A stretch of 64,000 bases of DNA, taken from the NCBI GenBank assembly GCA_001600615.1, contig BCKK01000009.1, forward strand, positions 434,156-498,155, in the 5' to 3' direction. Below are positions 36,472 through 48,132 of the stretch, piece by piece. Source of the DNA: Dioszegia crocea (lineage: Eukaryota; Basidiomycota; Tremellomycetes; Tremellales; Bulleribasidiaceae). Below the pieces are notes generated by a model, which saw only the letters and a list, made by a program, of their open reading frames with translations, did no database searches and had not been told where the DNA came from. The position numbers and the translations under genes were made by a program. How positions within the stretch are numbered: the stretch's first letter is position 1; each line of letters opens with the position of its first letter.

Positions 36472-36873
36472 GAACTGGGACAACTGTACCCTGCATCAGT
36501 TCCTGGAATTATTTCGCCTGCACTTACACCACTGCATCACTGCACTGTACCAGTATTACATGTGACTGACTTCTGTTAACTGTCGGGGACTAGGTTTATG
36601 ACAAGTCAGCTAGTCCGACTTGTAAAGTTGATCACCGCTCCTGCAGAGACTGCACACTGCCAAGTTAGAGTCCGTCTTGTTTCGACACCTAACTACGACC
36701 GGCAACATATCACATCAATCAATTTACCAGAGATACCCATTTCGGACAAGTCCCGCAGCGTGATATCCGATGTCGAGTACGAGGTAGCTACACATATGAT
36801 GCGTGGGTGAACCTCCTTGTCCGGCGATCAAAGACACTAATGCGGGACTGTACGTCTGGCTGAGGATTAACAG

Positions 36874-36940
36874 ATGTGTGCGGGAATACCAGAATAGTCA
36901 CGACGGTCAGTGAAGCAAGCATAGCAAGGATGCTGACCAT
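36874..36940 (-). repeat. 70-bp dispersed repeat, copy 5 (degenerate)
   Basis: Begins TGTGTGCGGGAATACC like the other minus copies, then decays; TCAGTGAAGCAAGCATAGC near 36907 is a diverged form of the core. Confidence 0.5.
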
Positions 36941-37916
36941 GTGGACCTACTTGTCCGCTATCTGTTCTTGTTCCTCCATGACTTCGCCCGCGATACAGCT
37001 CGTTGAAGTAGAATATTGGAGCGCAGCGCCGAAGCAGCACTCTTTGTGTCCATTTATTGCAACAATTCATTTAGGTGAGGATGAGTATCGGAAGTACCGC
37101 TATGATAGAAACGGGCACTAGACTCAGTGAAAAGACACCGTACATTTATGCTACATTACTCCTCAAATACGCAGTCGGCTCGACACGGTAGCAGCGGCTG
37201 TGTGTCATCACGATGCGTATTGTGGTGTCTATCTATGAAATGAGCCGAAGCCTGGGAGATCTGATGTCATACATGTTCGTAATGGAATGGACGGCCAGGC
37301 CCGCAGGAGCAGCGTTGTATCAGGCGAACGTGTGTCATACTCTGTGAGATGAGCGTGGTCATTTCTCGTAACCTGGACAAGGCCCGGTAGTCACACAGGA
37401 TCGATCATTCCCCCAGAGTCGGTGCATATCCATCTCCCAGTATCTGACTGGCTGATTCACACGCGAAGACTTATCAGCGGACTTGCGCCGAGTTGTATGT
37501 CGCTCAAGATATGTCCGGCGAGTCGAGACGGTACACAGCGGCGCACAATACAGTTCGCATATCTAATTGGCAAAGCTTGAACAGGCAGTTCGTCTCTTCA
37601 GTCGATTGCACGAGCGTTCCATGGCCTGGAACAATAGCAGAGCAAAAGCTTACAGTTGACGAGGAGAAACAACTTCCGTCACTGACTTGCCTAAGACCTC
37701 GGCCGTGAATGGGAGGCAACCGATGTTTTTCTACTTCGAGATCAAACCTAGATCGTGTGGGATTTGACTGATATGTGTTGGGCCGCTCGTAGTCAAGGGT
37801 ACTGAGTAAACTGATTGTCACCTGGGAATGGACAGCCACTGTATAAGCGGTGCATCAATAATTTACCTGGGGAACGATCAGCTACTGTAAGAGCGGTGTG
37901 TGGCATTTGACTGATG

Positions 37917-37992
37917 TGTGTGCGGGAATACCGCTGTGCCAAAAGGATGGGTACCACACTCATTGAGATGAGCATCGTATATATACTGACAG
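37917..37992 (-). repeat. 70-bp dispersed repeat, copy 6
   Basis: Near-complete: GTGCGGGAATACCGCTGTGC, CAAAAGGATGGGTACCACAC, TCATTGAGATGAGCATCG, ATATATACTGACAGT. It abuts the start of the second duplicated unit. Confidence 0.8.
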
Positions 37993-38821
37993 TGTGTTGG
38001 GCCGCTTGTAGTCAAGGGTATTGACTGGGCTGATTGTTACTTGGGGCAGATCAGCTACTGTAAGAGCGGTGATCTAATTCCCAAGGCCAACTAGCTGACT
38101 TATATACTACAGACTACGAGTACTGCTAGCTAAGGTAATTAGACTATGACCTAACTGGCAAGCCTAGAACTAATCTATGTACCAGCCTGGTTCAGTCTGA
38201 ATTACAATCTAATGATAATGTCCAAGGTCTCAAACTACTGTCCCTTTCAGTCTCGCCTGCCTCGTTATCTAGCCCAGCCTCCAAACAACTTGTCTGAAAC
38301 ATCCGACTGGCCATTGATGTCACTTGGCGAGATACTGATTCCAACAGATTGGACACTCTAGAAACCGGCTTGCGGACGTAACCTGTCATCTCAACGTCGG
38401 TATCCCAAGATGTGAGAAGACTTCATATGATAGGTGTGAAGAGTGCCGAGAAGGAAAAGGCTCAAAAACGCTATGCACTCGGTGACCAGGACAGCGGTTC
38501 CACGAGAGACGTGTGATAGTGTTTACGTATCTACATCTGCCTGTCAATAACGTGCCATACATCCTCGCGGGACGGATCTCGTCACAGACTGAGAGGTTTT
38601 CTGTGATATCTCGACACATTGCTGTTTACCTCCCGTTCGCGCTCTTTCTCGCGCACGATAGTCGTATGGGTATATGTACAGGTTTCATTTCAATAAGTTT
38701 GTACCGATGCTTGGGATCTCTATTAGTGTTTTTTTTTCTTTCTTTTTCCTTTTTGGGCAGGGGTTGATAATCAGCATGGATATTTGGAATGGTCTCTGCA
38801 TTAACAATCCAGGGTCCAGAG

Positions 38822-38899
38822 GTCAGTATACATATATATACGATGCTCATCTCACTGAGTGCGGTACCCATTCTTTTGGCACAGCTGGATTCCCGCACC
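38822..38899 (+). repeat. 70-bp dispersed repeat, copy 7
   Basis: GTCAGTATACATATATATAC, GATGCTCATCTCACTGAGTG, CGGTACCCATTCTTTTGGC, ACAGCTGGATTCCCGCA. One short TA expansion relative to the others. Confidence 0.8.
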
Positions 38900-38973
38900 A
38901 GACGCATTGCGAAGTCTAAATCGTGGTTTCTGCTATGCACGGTGAACATCGGTGCGCCGTGTTGCACTTACGA

Positions 38974-39010
38974 TTGTCAGTATACATACGATGCTCATCT
39001 CATCTCATTC
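38974..39010 (+). repeat. 70-bp dispersed repeat, copy 8 (partial)
   Basis: Only the left part is kept: TTGTCAGTATACATACGATG then CTCATCTCATCTCATTC; the GGTACC and right half are lost. Confidence 0.65.
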
Positions 39011-39145
39011 TCGATCAGGATGCCTTGATGGGCATCCACTTACCCACAGTCGTCATACAGAGTGTACTCGTTGCTCTCCGTGCCGCTCAGCTATCTATCT
39101 ATCTTGGGTTCTGAGTGTGCCCATTCTTTAGACCCGGCGGTATTG

Positions 39146-39223
39146 CATGTCAGTACATATACGATGCTCATCTCCATCTCACTGAGTGCGGTACCCTTTC
39201 TTTCGATGCAGCGGTATTCCCGT
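39146..39223 (+). repeat. 70-bp dispersed repeat, copy 9
   Basis: ATGTCAGTACATATACGATG, CTCATCTCCATCTCACTGAG, TGCGGTACCCTTTCTTTCG, GCAGCGGTATTCCCGTA. A short CATCTC duplication is inside the core. Confidence 0.75.
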
Positions 39224-40340
39224 ATTGCACGTCTTTCTACCACACAACATGTCGAGGGGTTTGAAGTGATCTTGCGTATTGTATCCGGGAAAAACACCGC
39301 GCATCTGAGCCACGTAGCTTGGGTAAAACAAGGCGATACGACAGCTTATCTAACCATCGATTGCCAATGGCCTGCATGCGGTAAGCACGATCTTAATGCA
39401 GGCTTCTGAACACATCAGTCTGTTTTATCGAGGCAGAGCGTGAAATACATCTTTTCTGCAGCGGCCACCCCTAAGGGATTCCGGTTGTATTGGGATGTGC
39501 ATCCGAGTCGGGATGTCTACCCCTGATAGAGGGAGTATATCCCATCGTGGCATGGCGGCGAGGACGAGCCTTTGTGTGGTTGATAGAGGGGATGATCTTG
39601 ATAGGACTATTTGGTTAGCACATTTGATATCGTCGATAAGGTACCTCTTGGGAATTGGCATTAGTTTTAATAAATCGTTCTGTCAGTAGATGGTGTAATC
39701 TACGCTATCGCTTCCGACATTTCCAGCTGCAACATCACCCTTGAGAAGCGATTCGACTATGAGGCCAGATCTCACAGATTGTACAAGATAAACAATGTTG
39801 TGATCAGCAACTGCCTTGCTCTGGTAGTCAGCTGTTCGGTCAAGGTAGTGTGCGATGAAAGGTAGAACAGGCGATCGTCATGATTTGCCAAGCAAGATCG
39901 TGACATGTTCGGTACAGAGCTGACATGATGTGAACTGACGGTCTTGTGCATCTGAGATTGCAGAGCGGATATGATTTACATCACTCGACTACCAACACTG
40001 TTGTCATCCACGGTCGTCTTCTGTCTGATTCTGACCTGATCTCTGATCGTCTTTGCTTCTGTCATCTTGTCCATCTCAGCCGGCGCAGTCCTCGGGCTCT
40101 GATGGGTGCCGGGTACTCTTGCCAATCTTGCCACCACAAGGTGACAGGGGTCTACTTGGCCTTGGTCTGACTGGACTAGTGGCGAGTCAGTCCGTTCCAC
40201 CCTAGTCCATTTGTCATCGATGACTTGACAACACCATCCGCGCTAGGTAAGCGACTAATCGCCGTGAGATAGGGAGACTGAGAGGACGATTTTTGACCCC
40301 GACAATTTTCAAATGATTAGGAGATTGCATCTCGTCGCTC

Positions 40341-41995
40341 TCATTGATTCTTCGCCCGCTTTCTCGTTCTTTCCGCCTCATTGGCTTGATCATTGAGAAA
40401 ATCTTCGCAGTCCGACTTGGCGAGAAGCAGAGCCCGTTTCTCACCGATTCGCACGACGAGAGCAGCGCGAAGGGCCGAATCTTGCTCCGTACTTATTGCT
40501 TCGAGGTCGTCCTGCCATCAGCTCGAGTGTAGGCTTCGTTGACCCACCTCCATGGAGCTCTGGTATCTACTTAACCTGTCGTTGATGACTTGCAAAAGCA
40601 GAGAAGAAGTGCTCTGGTTCGGTTCGCCGTCAGGTACATGGGACTTTTTGCGCGCCCGTCGCCAAAGGGAATCGCTGAGCAGAAGACTGGCGAACGCGTG
40701 AAACGCCGAGTCTACTCCGTCTGCGATATCGATACTGAAGGCGCTACACTCTAAGCTGGAATCTAGCAGTACACTTACTCGTCTTGGCCTTCCTCCAACC
40801 ACCAGTCAACGCGCTCTGTCAAATCCATAGTCCCTCGCGATTCAGTGACAAAGTGTAGTATCCGATCGGCGCCAACAGTCGCCTCATCGAAGGGACTACC
40901 CCGTGGGAAGTCGGACAATAGGCCGCATTTCGCCAGCCGGTCCGTGATGGTCGTGTCCAGGGCACCTTCGTCGACGTAGCCATACTTTCTCAACAGTTCA
41001 GAGTTGGGTAGCTCCAAGTATGTGTTGAACTAGATGGTCAGTCGGTGCTCCGGACGGTACGCACAATCTGGGAGCCAGCACTTATGGCCTCGATGGATGT
41101 CATTGTGTACCCATCGTGCCCATCCTCAGATCCTGCCTCATCTGCGCCGTTGAAAAGACGCGCGTTGTTGCGATTGCTAGCAGCGTTTAGCGCATCGGCA
41201 ATTGGTATCATCACCGGTATCTCCTCATCCGTCTCGTCGTCACTATCAGACGAGGTAGATCTGGCGTCGGTAATTTCTTTGGTGGCCTGAGCAGGTACGT
41301 TGAATGATCGACTGAGGATCCTCGAGCCTTGCACGTGGAAGGCATCGAGCGAATGGCATTCCTCTCCCTGATCGAAGACGTCGGGTCTGGCCTATCATCA
41401 GCAGACATCTCGAGTCAATGGCGCTAACCTTGATCAAAGGCTGTAGTACGTCGAAATAAAGCGCTTCTGCTTCTGCCCGCCCTACGCGATCTGGATCATA
41501 AGTTATGATAATCATGCTAGATATGTACCCACCTTCGATTTCCGTGCCCTTCAACTGAGACTTCGCTTCGTCAGACCAGAACATGGGAGTAGAGAATCGG
41601 GTGGGCATACTCGCTACCATGTTAGGTAGGTCAGCCTCCGAACGTACAGAGATACCACTTCCAGGGACTTTCATCTCGCGATGCTTCCCACATCATGACC
41701 AGGATGAGTTGCGACCAGCTGTTTAAGCCATCCCACTCAGCTTCAGCCAGCCGATCTTTGAGAGTCGAGGCATGAGCTGAGAGGATACACGACTCCGGAA
41801 CCCGGAACATAGGACAATCTTCCTGGGACCGTCAGCGATGAAGCTTGCAGCACTTACTGGAAGATCTTGTAGGGCCACTGCGCTCAAGCCCATGCCAGGC
41901 AACTGCTTAAGGGCGAACTTTTCTTTGTCATACCATCCGCCCGCAGCTTCAAAGCCAGCGAGGAGAATGTCTGGGTTGTTGCTGGAGTATTCCAT
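40341..41995 (-). CDS. RKM4: SET-domain methyltransferase, Rkm4/SETD6 family
   Basis: Lysine methyltransferase of the Rubisco-LSMT-like SET group; yeast Rkm4 monomethylates ribosomal protein L42. At least eight exons. The start MEYSSNNPDILLAGFEAAGG leads to FALKQLPGMGLSAVALQDLP, the first SET strand. IPIADALNAASNRNNARLFN is the conserved D-LN motif and ISAGSQIFNTYLELPNSELL, RKYGYVDEG is the SET-C substrate motif (NTY-E, NSELLR-YGY). The Rubis-substrate-binding region follows in later exons and the protein ends ANEAERTRKRAKNQ. An acidic insert (SSDSDDETDEEI) splits the SET domain. Start 41995 is the first ATG; upstream in-frame sequence has only GTG. It is the first gene beyond the repeat island and appears intact. 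Confidence 0.88.
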
Positions 41996-42222
41996 CACCG
42001 TTTCGGGGTTACACGAAGGTAATGTAGTGGCTGAAATTTCCACTTAAGTGAAAGGCGAGATGAGTTTTTACGTACGCTCGAAATCTGAAACGTTTGAGCA
42101 TTACTGCATTCGACCTCAGGCCTCAAGTCTGACTACCACAAATAACCACTCTGAGTATTGGTACAGATATCTTACAGGGCCACACTATAAAGGACTACTG
42201 ACTCCAACGGCTAGTGAGTCGC

Positions 42223-43855
42223 TCACTCCCAGTCGGAATCCTCATCGTCCGTTCTCGCGTTCTTTGCTGTCTCTGTCTTTCCTACTGGTGCCTTACTATC
42301 GCCCTGGACCTTCGCCGCCGCATCACTGATCACGTCGTAACTCTCTTCCGAAGAGTTGCGAGGGCTCGTCGCAGTCGACGGCATGGATGTAGGTTGTACG
42401 TCGACTGGAGGCGGGAGTTGCTCTTTGCTGTGGGACTTGGGAGTTGGTGGTTCGTCAGACTTGATTGCGGCAGGGGCTTCGGGCTCGTCGTCCCATGTGA
42501 AGTCCTCCTGTTCGGTCTGCTCGTGGGCTGTGGTATCAGTAAGCGGGCCAAATCGAAATCCCACCTCTCAATATTTGCTGTCGCTTCTCGTCCTCTTCCA
42601 TAATGGTATCTCGGATATACAGGTATCTTTGCCAGAACTCATCATCTGTCATATGCTCCGGCACTGTCAAGATCAGCCACGAGATGGACATCATCACGTA
42701 CCTACAGCCATCCGCACCGCTCCCACCATTCCTGCTTCCACCGCCATGTCCTCTTTCTGCGCGGGCCACTTGGCAGACAGCCAGCGTTCATATCGCTGCT
42801 GCTGCTCGGTGGGAGTAGATGGGGAGAGAGGGTCCACGAGGACAAGGTCCTTGTCTTCCCTCAGGCGAGCCAAAAGAGCGTCCTTTCTCGATCCCGCCAG
42901 AGCACGGCTCGAAGTGGAAGAGCGCAGTGTCTTCGGCCTGCTGTCGGTGGAAGGCTTATCGGCAGGTGTGCGGGAGGCAGGTTGAGTGACAATGGCATAC
43001 CAGTCACTGCCATCCCAGCTCATACCACTTCCGCTGTCCCCTTGCTCTCCTGGAGGAACAACTTTGATAGCCTCGCTCATCCACTTCTCTGCGCCTTTAC
43101 GCAATTGATCGCCTCGCTGCAAGTATTCCTCGGCAAGTTTCTCAGCTTGCTTGACGGATTGTTGGATGTTCTGCCTCGCATCGGCCAGACGCAGATTCCC
43201 CGCCAAGTGGTTGGTGAGGTCGGTGGCGTTTGCCAGCGCTGGGTTGTTCGCCGCGGCGGCCAGTGTAGATTGTAGCGTTGTTTGGAGATTGTGCTGTATT
43301 TGAGAGGTGGACGAGGTGAGACGATTCAGGAAGGACTCGTGGCTAGTTTCGGCAGCAGGGTCGCCGCCTGGCTTTGCCATCTTGCGGTCCTTCTCGGCCT
43401 GCTGCTCGGCAGCGAATTGTTCAGCGTCCTTGCTGACAATCTCCACCTTGGCAGTCCGCAATTGCTCGAAGTCGGCCTGCGCCTGGACGACAGTCTTGTC
43501 TAGATCGGCTTTGAAGCTGGATAGAGCCGTGACAGACTGATGACTTGAGCGTATGCGACTTAACAACACTCACCTGTTGCCTGACGCCTCCCCACCAGCT
43601 GCTCAGCGTGCCCATGACTTGTGCTACCTCCTGTTCGAGGTTCTCTCGCGAGACACCATATGGAGCGGCTCGAGCGCTTGGCTCAGATGAAGACGATGTT
43701 TGAACGACATGGTCGACAGGCAATGGCGCAGTATCGTCTGGGCTTGCAGAAGTTGGTGGAACGGACGATGGAGCTGGGGCCTTGTTGGGAGCGGAATCCT
43801 CGCTCGATGCCGCAGTGACACCCTGAAGGGATGCGGGGTCTGCTGCCTGCCCCAT
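42223..43855 (-). CDS. BSD-domain protein
   Basis: Four exons, about 490 residues. The N-terminus is Ser/Pro-rich with ENLEQEVAQVMGTLSSWWGG, a helix-plus-WW motif seen in BSD-domain-containing protein 1 relatives. A long coiled-coil-like region follows (SFKADLDKTVVQAQADFEQL, SVKQAEKLAEEYLQRGDQLR). The BSD domain comes after the Ser/Arg linker: MTDDEFWQRYLYIRDTIMEE with the FW pair. The C-terminus is acidic, ending TDDEDSDWE, also typical of the family (for example yeast Dos2). The molecular role is not established. It is divergent from the FHA-kinase gene, 154 bp apart. Confidence 0.85.
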
Positions 43856-44009
43856 ACTGACTTGTTTTACGTTGTAAGATACGAAGTATTGATTGAAGTT
43901 ATTGATGGCCGTGTGAGAAGGTGTGAGCGTGCCGGTGCCCGCGACGGTTATTACGTACAGTCGCGAGATCTCGATTAGGCCAAGTTATCTCTATGCGAGC
44001 GAGCATCAT

Positions 44010-46247
44010 ATGGACATACAGACACATCAAAGCCTCCAAGCAGCCATGGCACCCCACTTAGTGCCCGAGTCTCTGCCCGACGAGACATTTTCACAGCGCC
44101 AGGAATATACGTACGAAGCAACGCAACTTTCGCAACCCCGCTTTGAAACGCAAAATACCCAGGGAACAGCTTTTGCCAATAGTCAGGTCGAGCCACGGCG
44201 CAAGTACTGTACGTACGGCAGTGAGGGTAGCACTGACTCATTAGGGGCCGTGTTGATCCCTACCAACTCGAAACATTCCATCCTGAAGATACCATGGACA
44301 AGGGCGTACATGCAGATTGGTCGCGGACCCCAGATGGTAGCCCGGAACGACGTCGTCATGAACGAGAAGAGGATATCCAATACACACTGTCGCATCACTC
44401 TCGGACTGCAAGGCGAGAATGGCAGTGAAGCTTCCTCTTCGGTTGTACAGAGCTGGAAGGAGGGAGAGGCTGAGCCTGATGTGTGGATCCAAGATCTCGG
44501 CAGCAGCAACGGCACATTTGTGAGTGTCTAGTATGCCGTCGCTTATCGCAAGGTCAACGGCGAAAGGGTTAAACCTCGCCGGATGCTGCAGCATGGGGAT
44601 GAGATCTCGCTAGGACATGCTGCGACTCTCGACAATCATGATGTGCGATATATCTTCCGATCAGTCGGACGTCGCGGGGCAAGACTGGGTGGCAGCAGGT
44701 CCGGGTTAGAGGCCGTCGGAGAGGTCTACGAGCGGTACCAGCTGCTTGGCAGGTAAGAGATCGATGGTGACCATCTGCTTACAAGCAGGTTGGGTAAAGG
44801 ATCTTTTGCCGATGTACATAAGGCTGTCGATGTTGAAACTGGTGACCTGCGTGCCATCAAGGTGAGTAAGCCGCGTAGCACAGCTGAAGACAGCAAATTG
44901 TGAAGCATCGTTTTGCCGGTAACCCGAAAACTCTAGAGCTGTTCCAGCGAGAGATACAGATATGTCAAAGACTGGAGCATGTGCGTGACCGATAGAGTTC
45001 CAGCTAATCGATAGGAGAATATATGTCGTCTTGTTGAGTGGTACGAAGACCCACAGCATATCTGTCTGGTGCTCGAATATGTGGATGGGGGCGATCTCCT
45101 CGACCATATTATGAACTACGCCGGCAGCGGTCTTTGTGAGTCGGAGACAAAGCTGGACTGATGGCAGCTGAGGAATATACTGCCCGGATATCTTTTCAAA
45201 TTTGCAGTGCTATGGCCTATACCGTGGGTCTGCGTGTGAGCTGCGCTGACTTCAGCATTCACAGGGTGTGACGCACCGCGATTTGAAGCCAGAGGTGTGT
45301 GTTCTGCCGCATTAAGCTGATTTTAGAATATCCTTCTAACATTGGACACAGCGGAGAGCTTGGGCGTAGCCAAAATTGCCGACTTTGGGTTAGCAAAGAT
45401 GGGTAGGTTCAGCAGTGACATGACTGACTCGGCCAGTAGAACAAGGCACTATGCTGAAATCAATGGTTGGCACTCCACAATACCTCGCTCCCGAGGTCAT
45501 GATGCAGAGCAAACATAAGCCGGGCTACGAAAATAAGGTCGACTCGTGGTCAATAGGGATCATCATTTATAGGTGAGGCGAAAGTAGAAACCGGCTGATG
45601 TTAGCATGTTGACCAAAGCTCTACCTTTCGACGAGGACACCGAGATGCCAGTTGAGGTTGGTCTCACTGAGTGCTATGGACTGATCCTCAGCAACGTATA
45701 AAATTGCGATTCACCCAACCTTTCGATTCAAACCTGCTCCATGACTACGGAGTCAGTGCGCGAGGTAAGTCGATCAGTAAGCAGGACTGATGAAGGCATC
45801 GACTTTATTTCCGGACTGCTTGCCAAGGACCCCGAAGATCGACTGAGCATGCCGCAGGCTCTGGCACATCCCTGGCTGGCGACTCCTTCATCGCAAACGA
45901 ACGAATCGCAAGTCAATCGGCTCGGTGGCGACTCCGTGTGGAGTATCGAGTCTTTCGATCCCCAGTACAGTCGCTCCGAGTTCGACGACGACCACGAAGA
46001 ACGCTCTCGAACAAACTTCGAGAGTGACGGGATTCCCTCCGGATCTGACGGCTGGGAGCCACCAATGAGCAATCTGCAACTACACACTCCAGCGCGCATC
46101 GCGAGAGTCTCCCAATCCCTCCCTTCGCCGGCTCTCACCGCAGATCGCTCGGATGTAAAGCGAGACAATGGACACTTGTCGGACATGTCACCGCAAGAGG
46201 ATGGGAAGGAGTTGCGGCGACCCAGAAAGTCGACGAGAATAGCTTGA
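44010..46247 (+). CDS. DNA-damage checkpoint kinase with FHA domain (Chk2/Cds1/Rad53 class)
   Basis: Nuclear effector kinase of the replication and DNA-damage checkpoint. Ten or so exons, about 600 residues. The N-terminal 65 residues contain TQ-type ATM/ATR sites (EATQLSQP, ETQNTQG). The single FHA domain shows MQIGRGPQ, RISNTHCRI, DLGSSNGTF and VNGERV over a splice. The kinase domain shows LGKGSFADVHKA, AIKQIVKH, THRDLKPENILL, IADFGLAKM and GTPQYLAPEVMM, all key residues intact. The C-terminal tail is Ser-rich, ending RRPRKSTRIA with a basic patch. Only one FHA is present, so it is Cds1/Chk2-like rather than two-FHA Rad53. The stop lies 6 nt from that of convergent MTQ2. Confidence 0.94.
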
Positions 46248-46253
46248 TACATG

Positions 46254-47104
46254 CTATAGCTTGATTGCGCAGAGTACATACAGGAGCTCCCTTCCTGCTC
46301 TGCGGCGCATGGTTATCTGGCATTAGCGGGCTTTGGCGGGTCAGCTTACCTCGGCCGCGAAGTTTTTATCCCGGAGCTTTTGTAGAATGTCTAGAGGACG
46401 ATTTTGTTCGACCGCAACTAGGTAGAATCTTCCGCCGACCGCGAGGAAATGCTCAAGATCAGCTCGAGCTTCAAGTAGCACATACATTAAGTGACTGCAG
46501 AACGCGTTCTGTTACATCCATGCCGATTTGTCCACCGGCCCACGCGCCGCTGATGTCTCTGTCAACCTGTGAAAGCGAGGCTCTGTCAATCAGCTGAGTT
46601 GCAGCAAGACTCACTCAGCTGTGGTCGTTGGCACGTATGGAGGATTGAACATAAGCACAGCGACCTTTCCGCCTAGTCGCTGGTAGTACGGGTCGAGTAG
46701 GTTACACCGTACCATATCTATCTCGACCTGAACGTCAGTGCCCACTCAGACAGCGACTTACATTATTGATGACACTTGTCCTGACGGTAGCGGAGCAAGC
46801 AAAATTATTGATGTCCGTGGTGTACAGATTTGTCTTTACGGGATACAGCAATTGTCCGAGGAAGGTGGAGACTACGCCAGAGCCTGAGCTGGCTGTCAGA
46901 AAGACATCAATGATGGCCTACCCGATCTCTACACAGATGTCAGGTTTCAGCGCGCGAAGAATGTCTGCATCTTGCTCGAGTGCGTCGAGGAGGACGAAGG
47001 AGTCCTCTTTGTAATGAGCTATGCTTGTGCTATGACATACCGGCAGGCTCGTATACGTGCTCATAATCATCCTCGGTGAGGTGAGCGATATGTGGTGTCT
47101 TCAT
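46254..47104 (-). CDS. MTQ2: eRF1 methyltransferase catalytic subunit Mtq2 (HemK2/N6AMT1)
   Basis: SAM-dependent enzyme that, with Trm112, methylates the Gln of the GGQ motif in release factor eRF1. About six exons with short introns. The start MKTPHIAHLTEDDYEHVYEP matches the family head, followed by AEDSFVLLDALEQDAD, the SAM loop EIGSSGSGVVSTFLGQLL over a splice, TTDIN, the catalytic NPPYVP after VAVLMF, GGQIGMDVTERVLQSL, and the C-terminal ITMRRRAGRELLYVLCAIKL. Stop 46254-46256. All HemK-family motifs are there. Because every exon is short, no single open frame reveals the gene; it was assembled from splice sites. Confidence 0.9.
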
Positions 47105-47216
47105 GTGGTTGGTACATGTATAAGTATGATTCATGCATTAAGTTTTGTCTGGTGAAACACCTCCACATTCCGTGCCTGAATGGTAGTGAACTGGATACAC
47201 ATTGACGTCTAGCTGT

Positions 47217-48132
47217 CTACCAGTGGTCCGGCTCATCTACCCAATCGCCTTGTTGGCGCAGATCCCGTTCTCTCGCCCTGAGCTCCCGATAACCCCGCCA
47301 TCTACTTTCAACGCCCGGCAAGTCATTCCTATATACCCCCAACTCGCGCCTCAGATCCCCAAGTCCCTGTTCCCATCGCTTCTCCCAGTATACCCCTACT
47401 AAGCTCTTCCCTTCGCGACCAACCCGCAACGCCCATGGTGCCCAATCCTTCAACCACACTGCTCGCCTGGCGTTCGTCAGGCGGAGAGGTCCGAAAGCTG
47501 AAGATAGACCGGCAACAGGCAGAGACATGTTGCTAAGCTCGACGACTTTTAGGCTGAGCTCGTGGGGCAGTGTCGGGGGGAGGGAGAATAATGTGTGGTA
47601 TAGATCGTGGGTTTGTCGATAGCGCAGCATAGTGTACGCCAATGTCGGCGAGTCGATGTATCGGACCTGCACATCAGCGCAACTTCGTTGGATCTCACCT
47701 TTTCCCTTGCATCGGGAGTCAAGTTGTTCTCGGTCAACCACTCGACGTACTCCCTTCCCAGTGTTCCGCGGCGTAGTTGCCGCAGATGGTCGAGATTGAC
47801 GGTCTTTGTGGATACGATCGGACGGTCGCGCATGATCTGTCTACCTTCGGGGTGCGCTATTGTGGCAGCGTGTAGGGAGGGAAGAAATGTAGATGCCGTA
47901 GATTCGGACAGTGTCGCAACGAGGTCTGTCGTTAGCGTAGCCCAAAGTTTGACTTGCCTCCTCGGGATGTGGCGACTCCAACAACACCACTGCCAACTGC
48001 TAAGAGGGCGTTTTGAGCCCGACCTAAAGGTACGTGATCCGGATAGTTGGCGTATCGCCGAACGAGCGTGGCAAGCGGTGCAAAGGTGCGAATGTGCGGC
48101 CGACGCCCGAGCCCCACCGCCAGGGCGACCAT
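47217..48132 (-). CDS. COQ4: Ubiquinone biosynthesis protein Coq4
   Basis: Mitochondrial matrix protein of the coenzyme Q synthome, acting at the ring C1 modification step and as scaffold. Three exons (48132-47958, 47925 to about 47700, then to 47217). [20 protein letters not shown] gives a presequence-like Arg-rich head, then [32 protein letters not shown] over the first splice, [20 protein letters not shown], and the metal site HDLYH with Glu 12 residues later (VVELSN). It ends DWVDEPDHW. The first intron (47926-47957) has a GC donor, GCAAGT. The start is uncertain: the reading frame is open upstream through the whole TBC-domain gene; MSARRTSS at 48264 is another candidate. Confidence 0.88.

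Larger units (their letters stand above)
38040..39775 (+). repeat. Direct repeat copy B of a diverged ~4-kb-spaced duplication
   Basis: Second copy of the segment at 34021-35740. Additional anchors: CTAGCTGAC then GCTAGCTAAGGTA-type sequence near 38090-38140 against GCTATCTAAGGTAGAC near 34110, and TTGTCTGAAACATCC at 38290 against TTGTCTGAAATATCC at 34470 (this one at an offset of 3.82 kb, so an indel of about 200 bp separates it from the others). Confidence 0.7.
31921..40340. other. 8.4-kb gene-free repeat island
   Basis: No open frame above about 115 codons and none with recognisable protein similarity on either strand. The region is AT-richer than the flanks. It contains two diverged direct copies of a segment (from about 34020-35740 and 38040-39775), an inverted partial copy at 35745-35885, a match between about 34466-34530 and 38278-38345, and about ten copies of a 70-bp repeat in both orientations between 34.67 and 39.22 kb. 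I saw no LTR with TG/CA ends, no reverse transcriptase or transposase motif and no telomeric repeat. The first 2 kb (31.9-33.9) shows no repeat that I could match. Most likely a decayed mobile-element cluster. Confidence 0.75.

Noticed and set aside
36598..36810. 70-codon frame in the repeat island
   Set aside because: Short, no similarity I can name, in DNA otherwise full of stops; length is within chance expectation.
34668..39223. CRISPR-like array
   Set aside because: The 70-bp repeats are in both orientations, unevenly spaced and diverged, and the DNA is eukaryotic.
31921..40340. LTR retrotransposon
   Set aside because: The direct repeats would resemble LTRs by spacing, but no TG/CA ends, primer-binding site, or reverse-transcriptase or integrase motif is visible.
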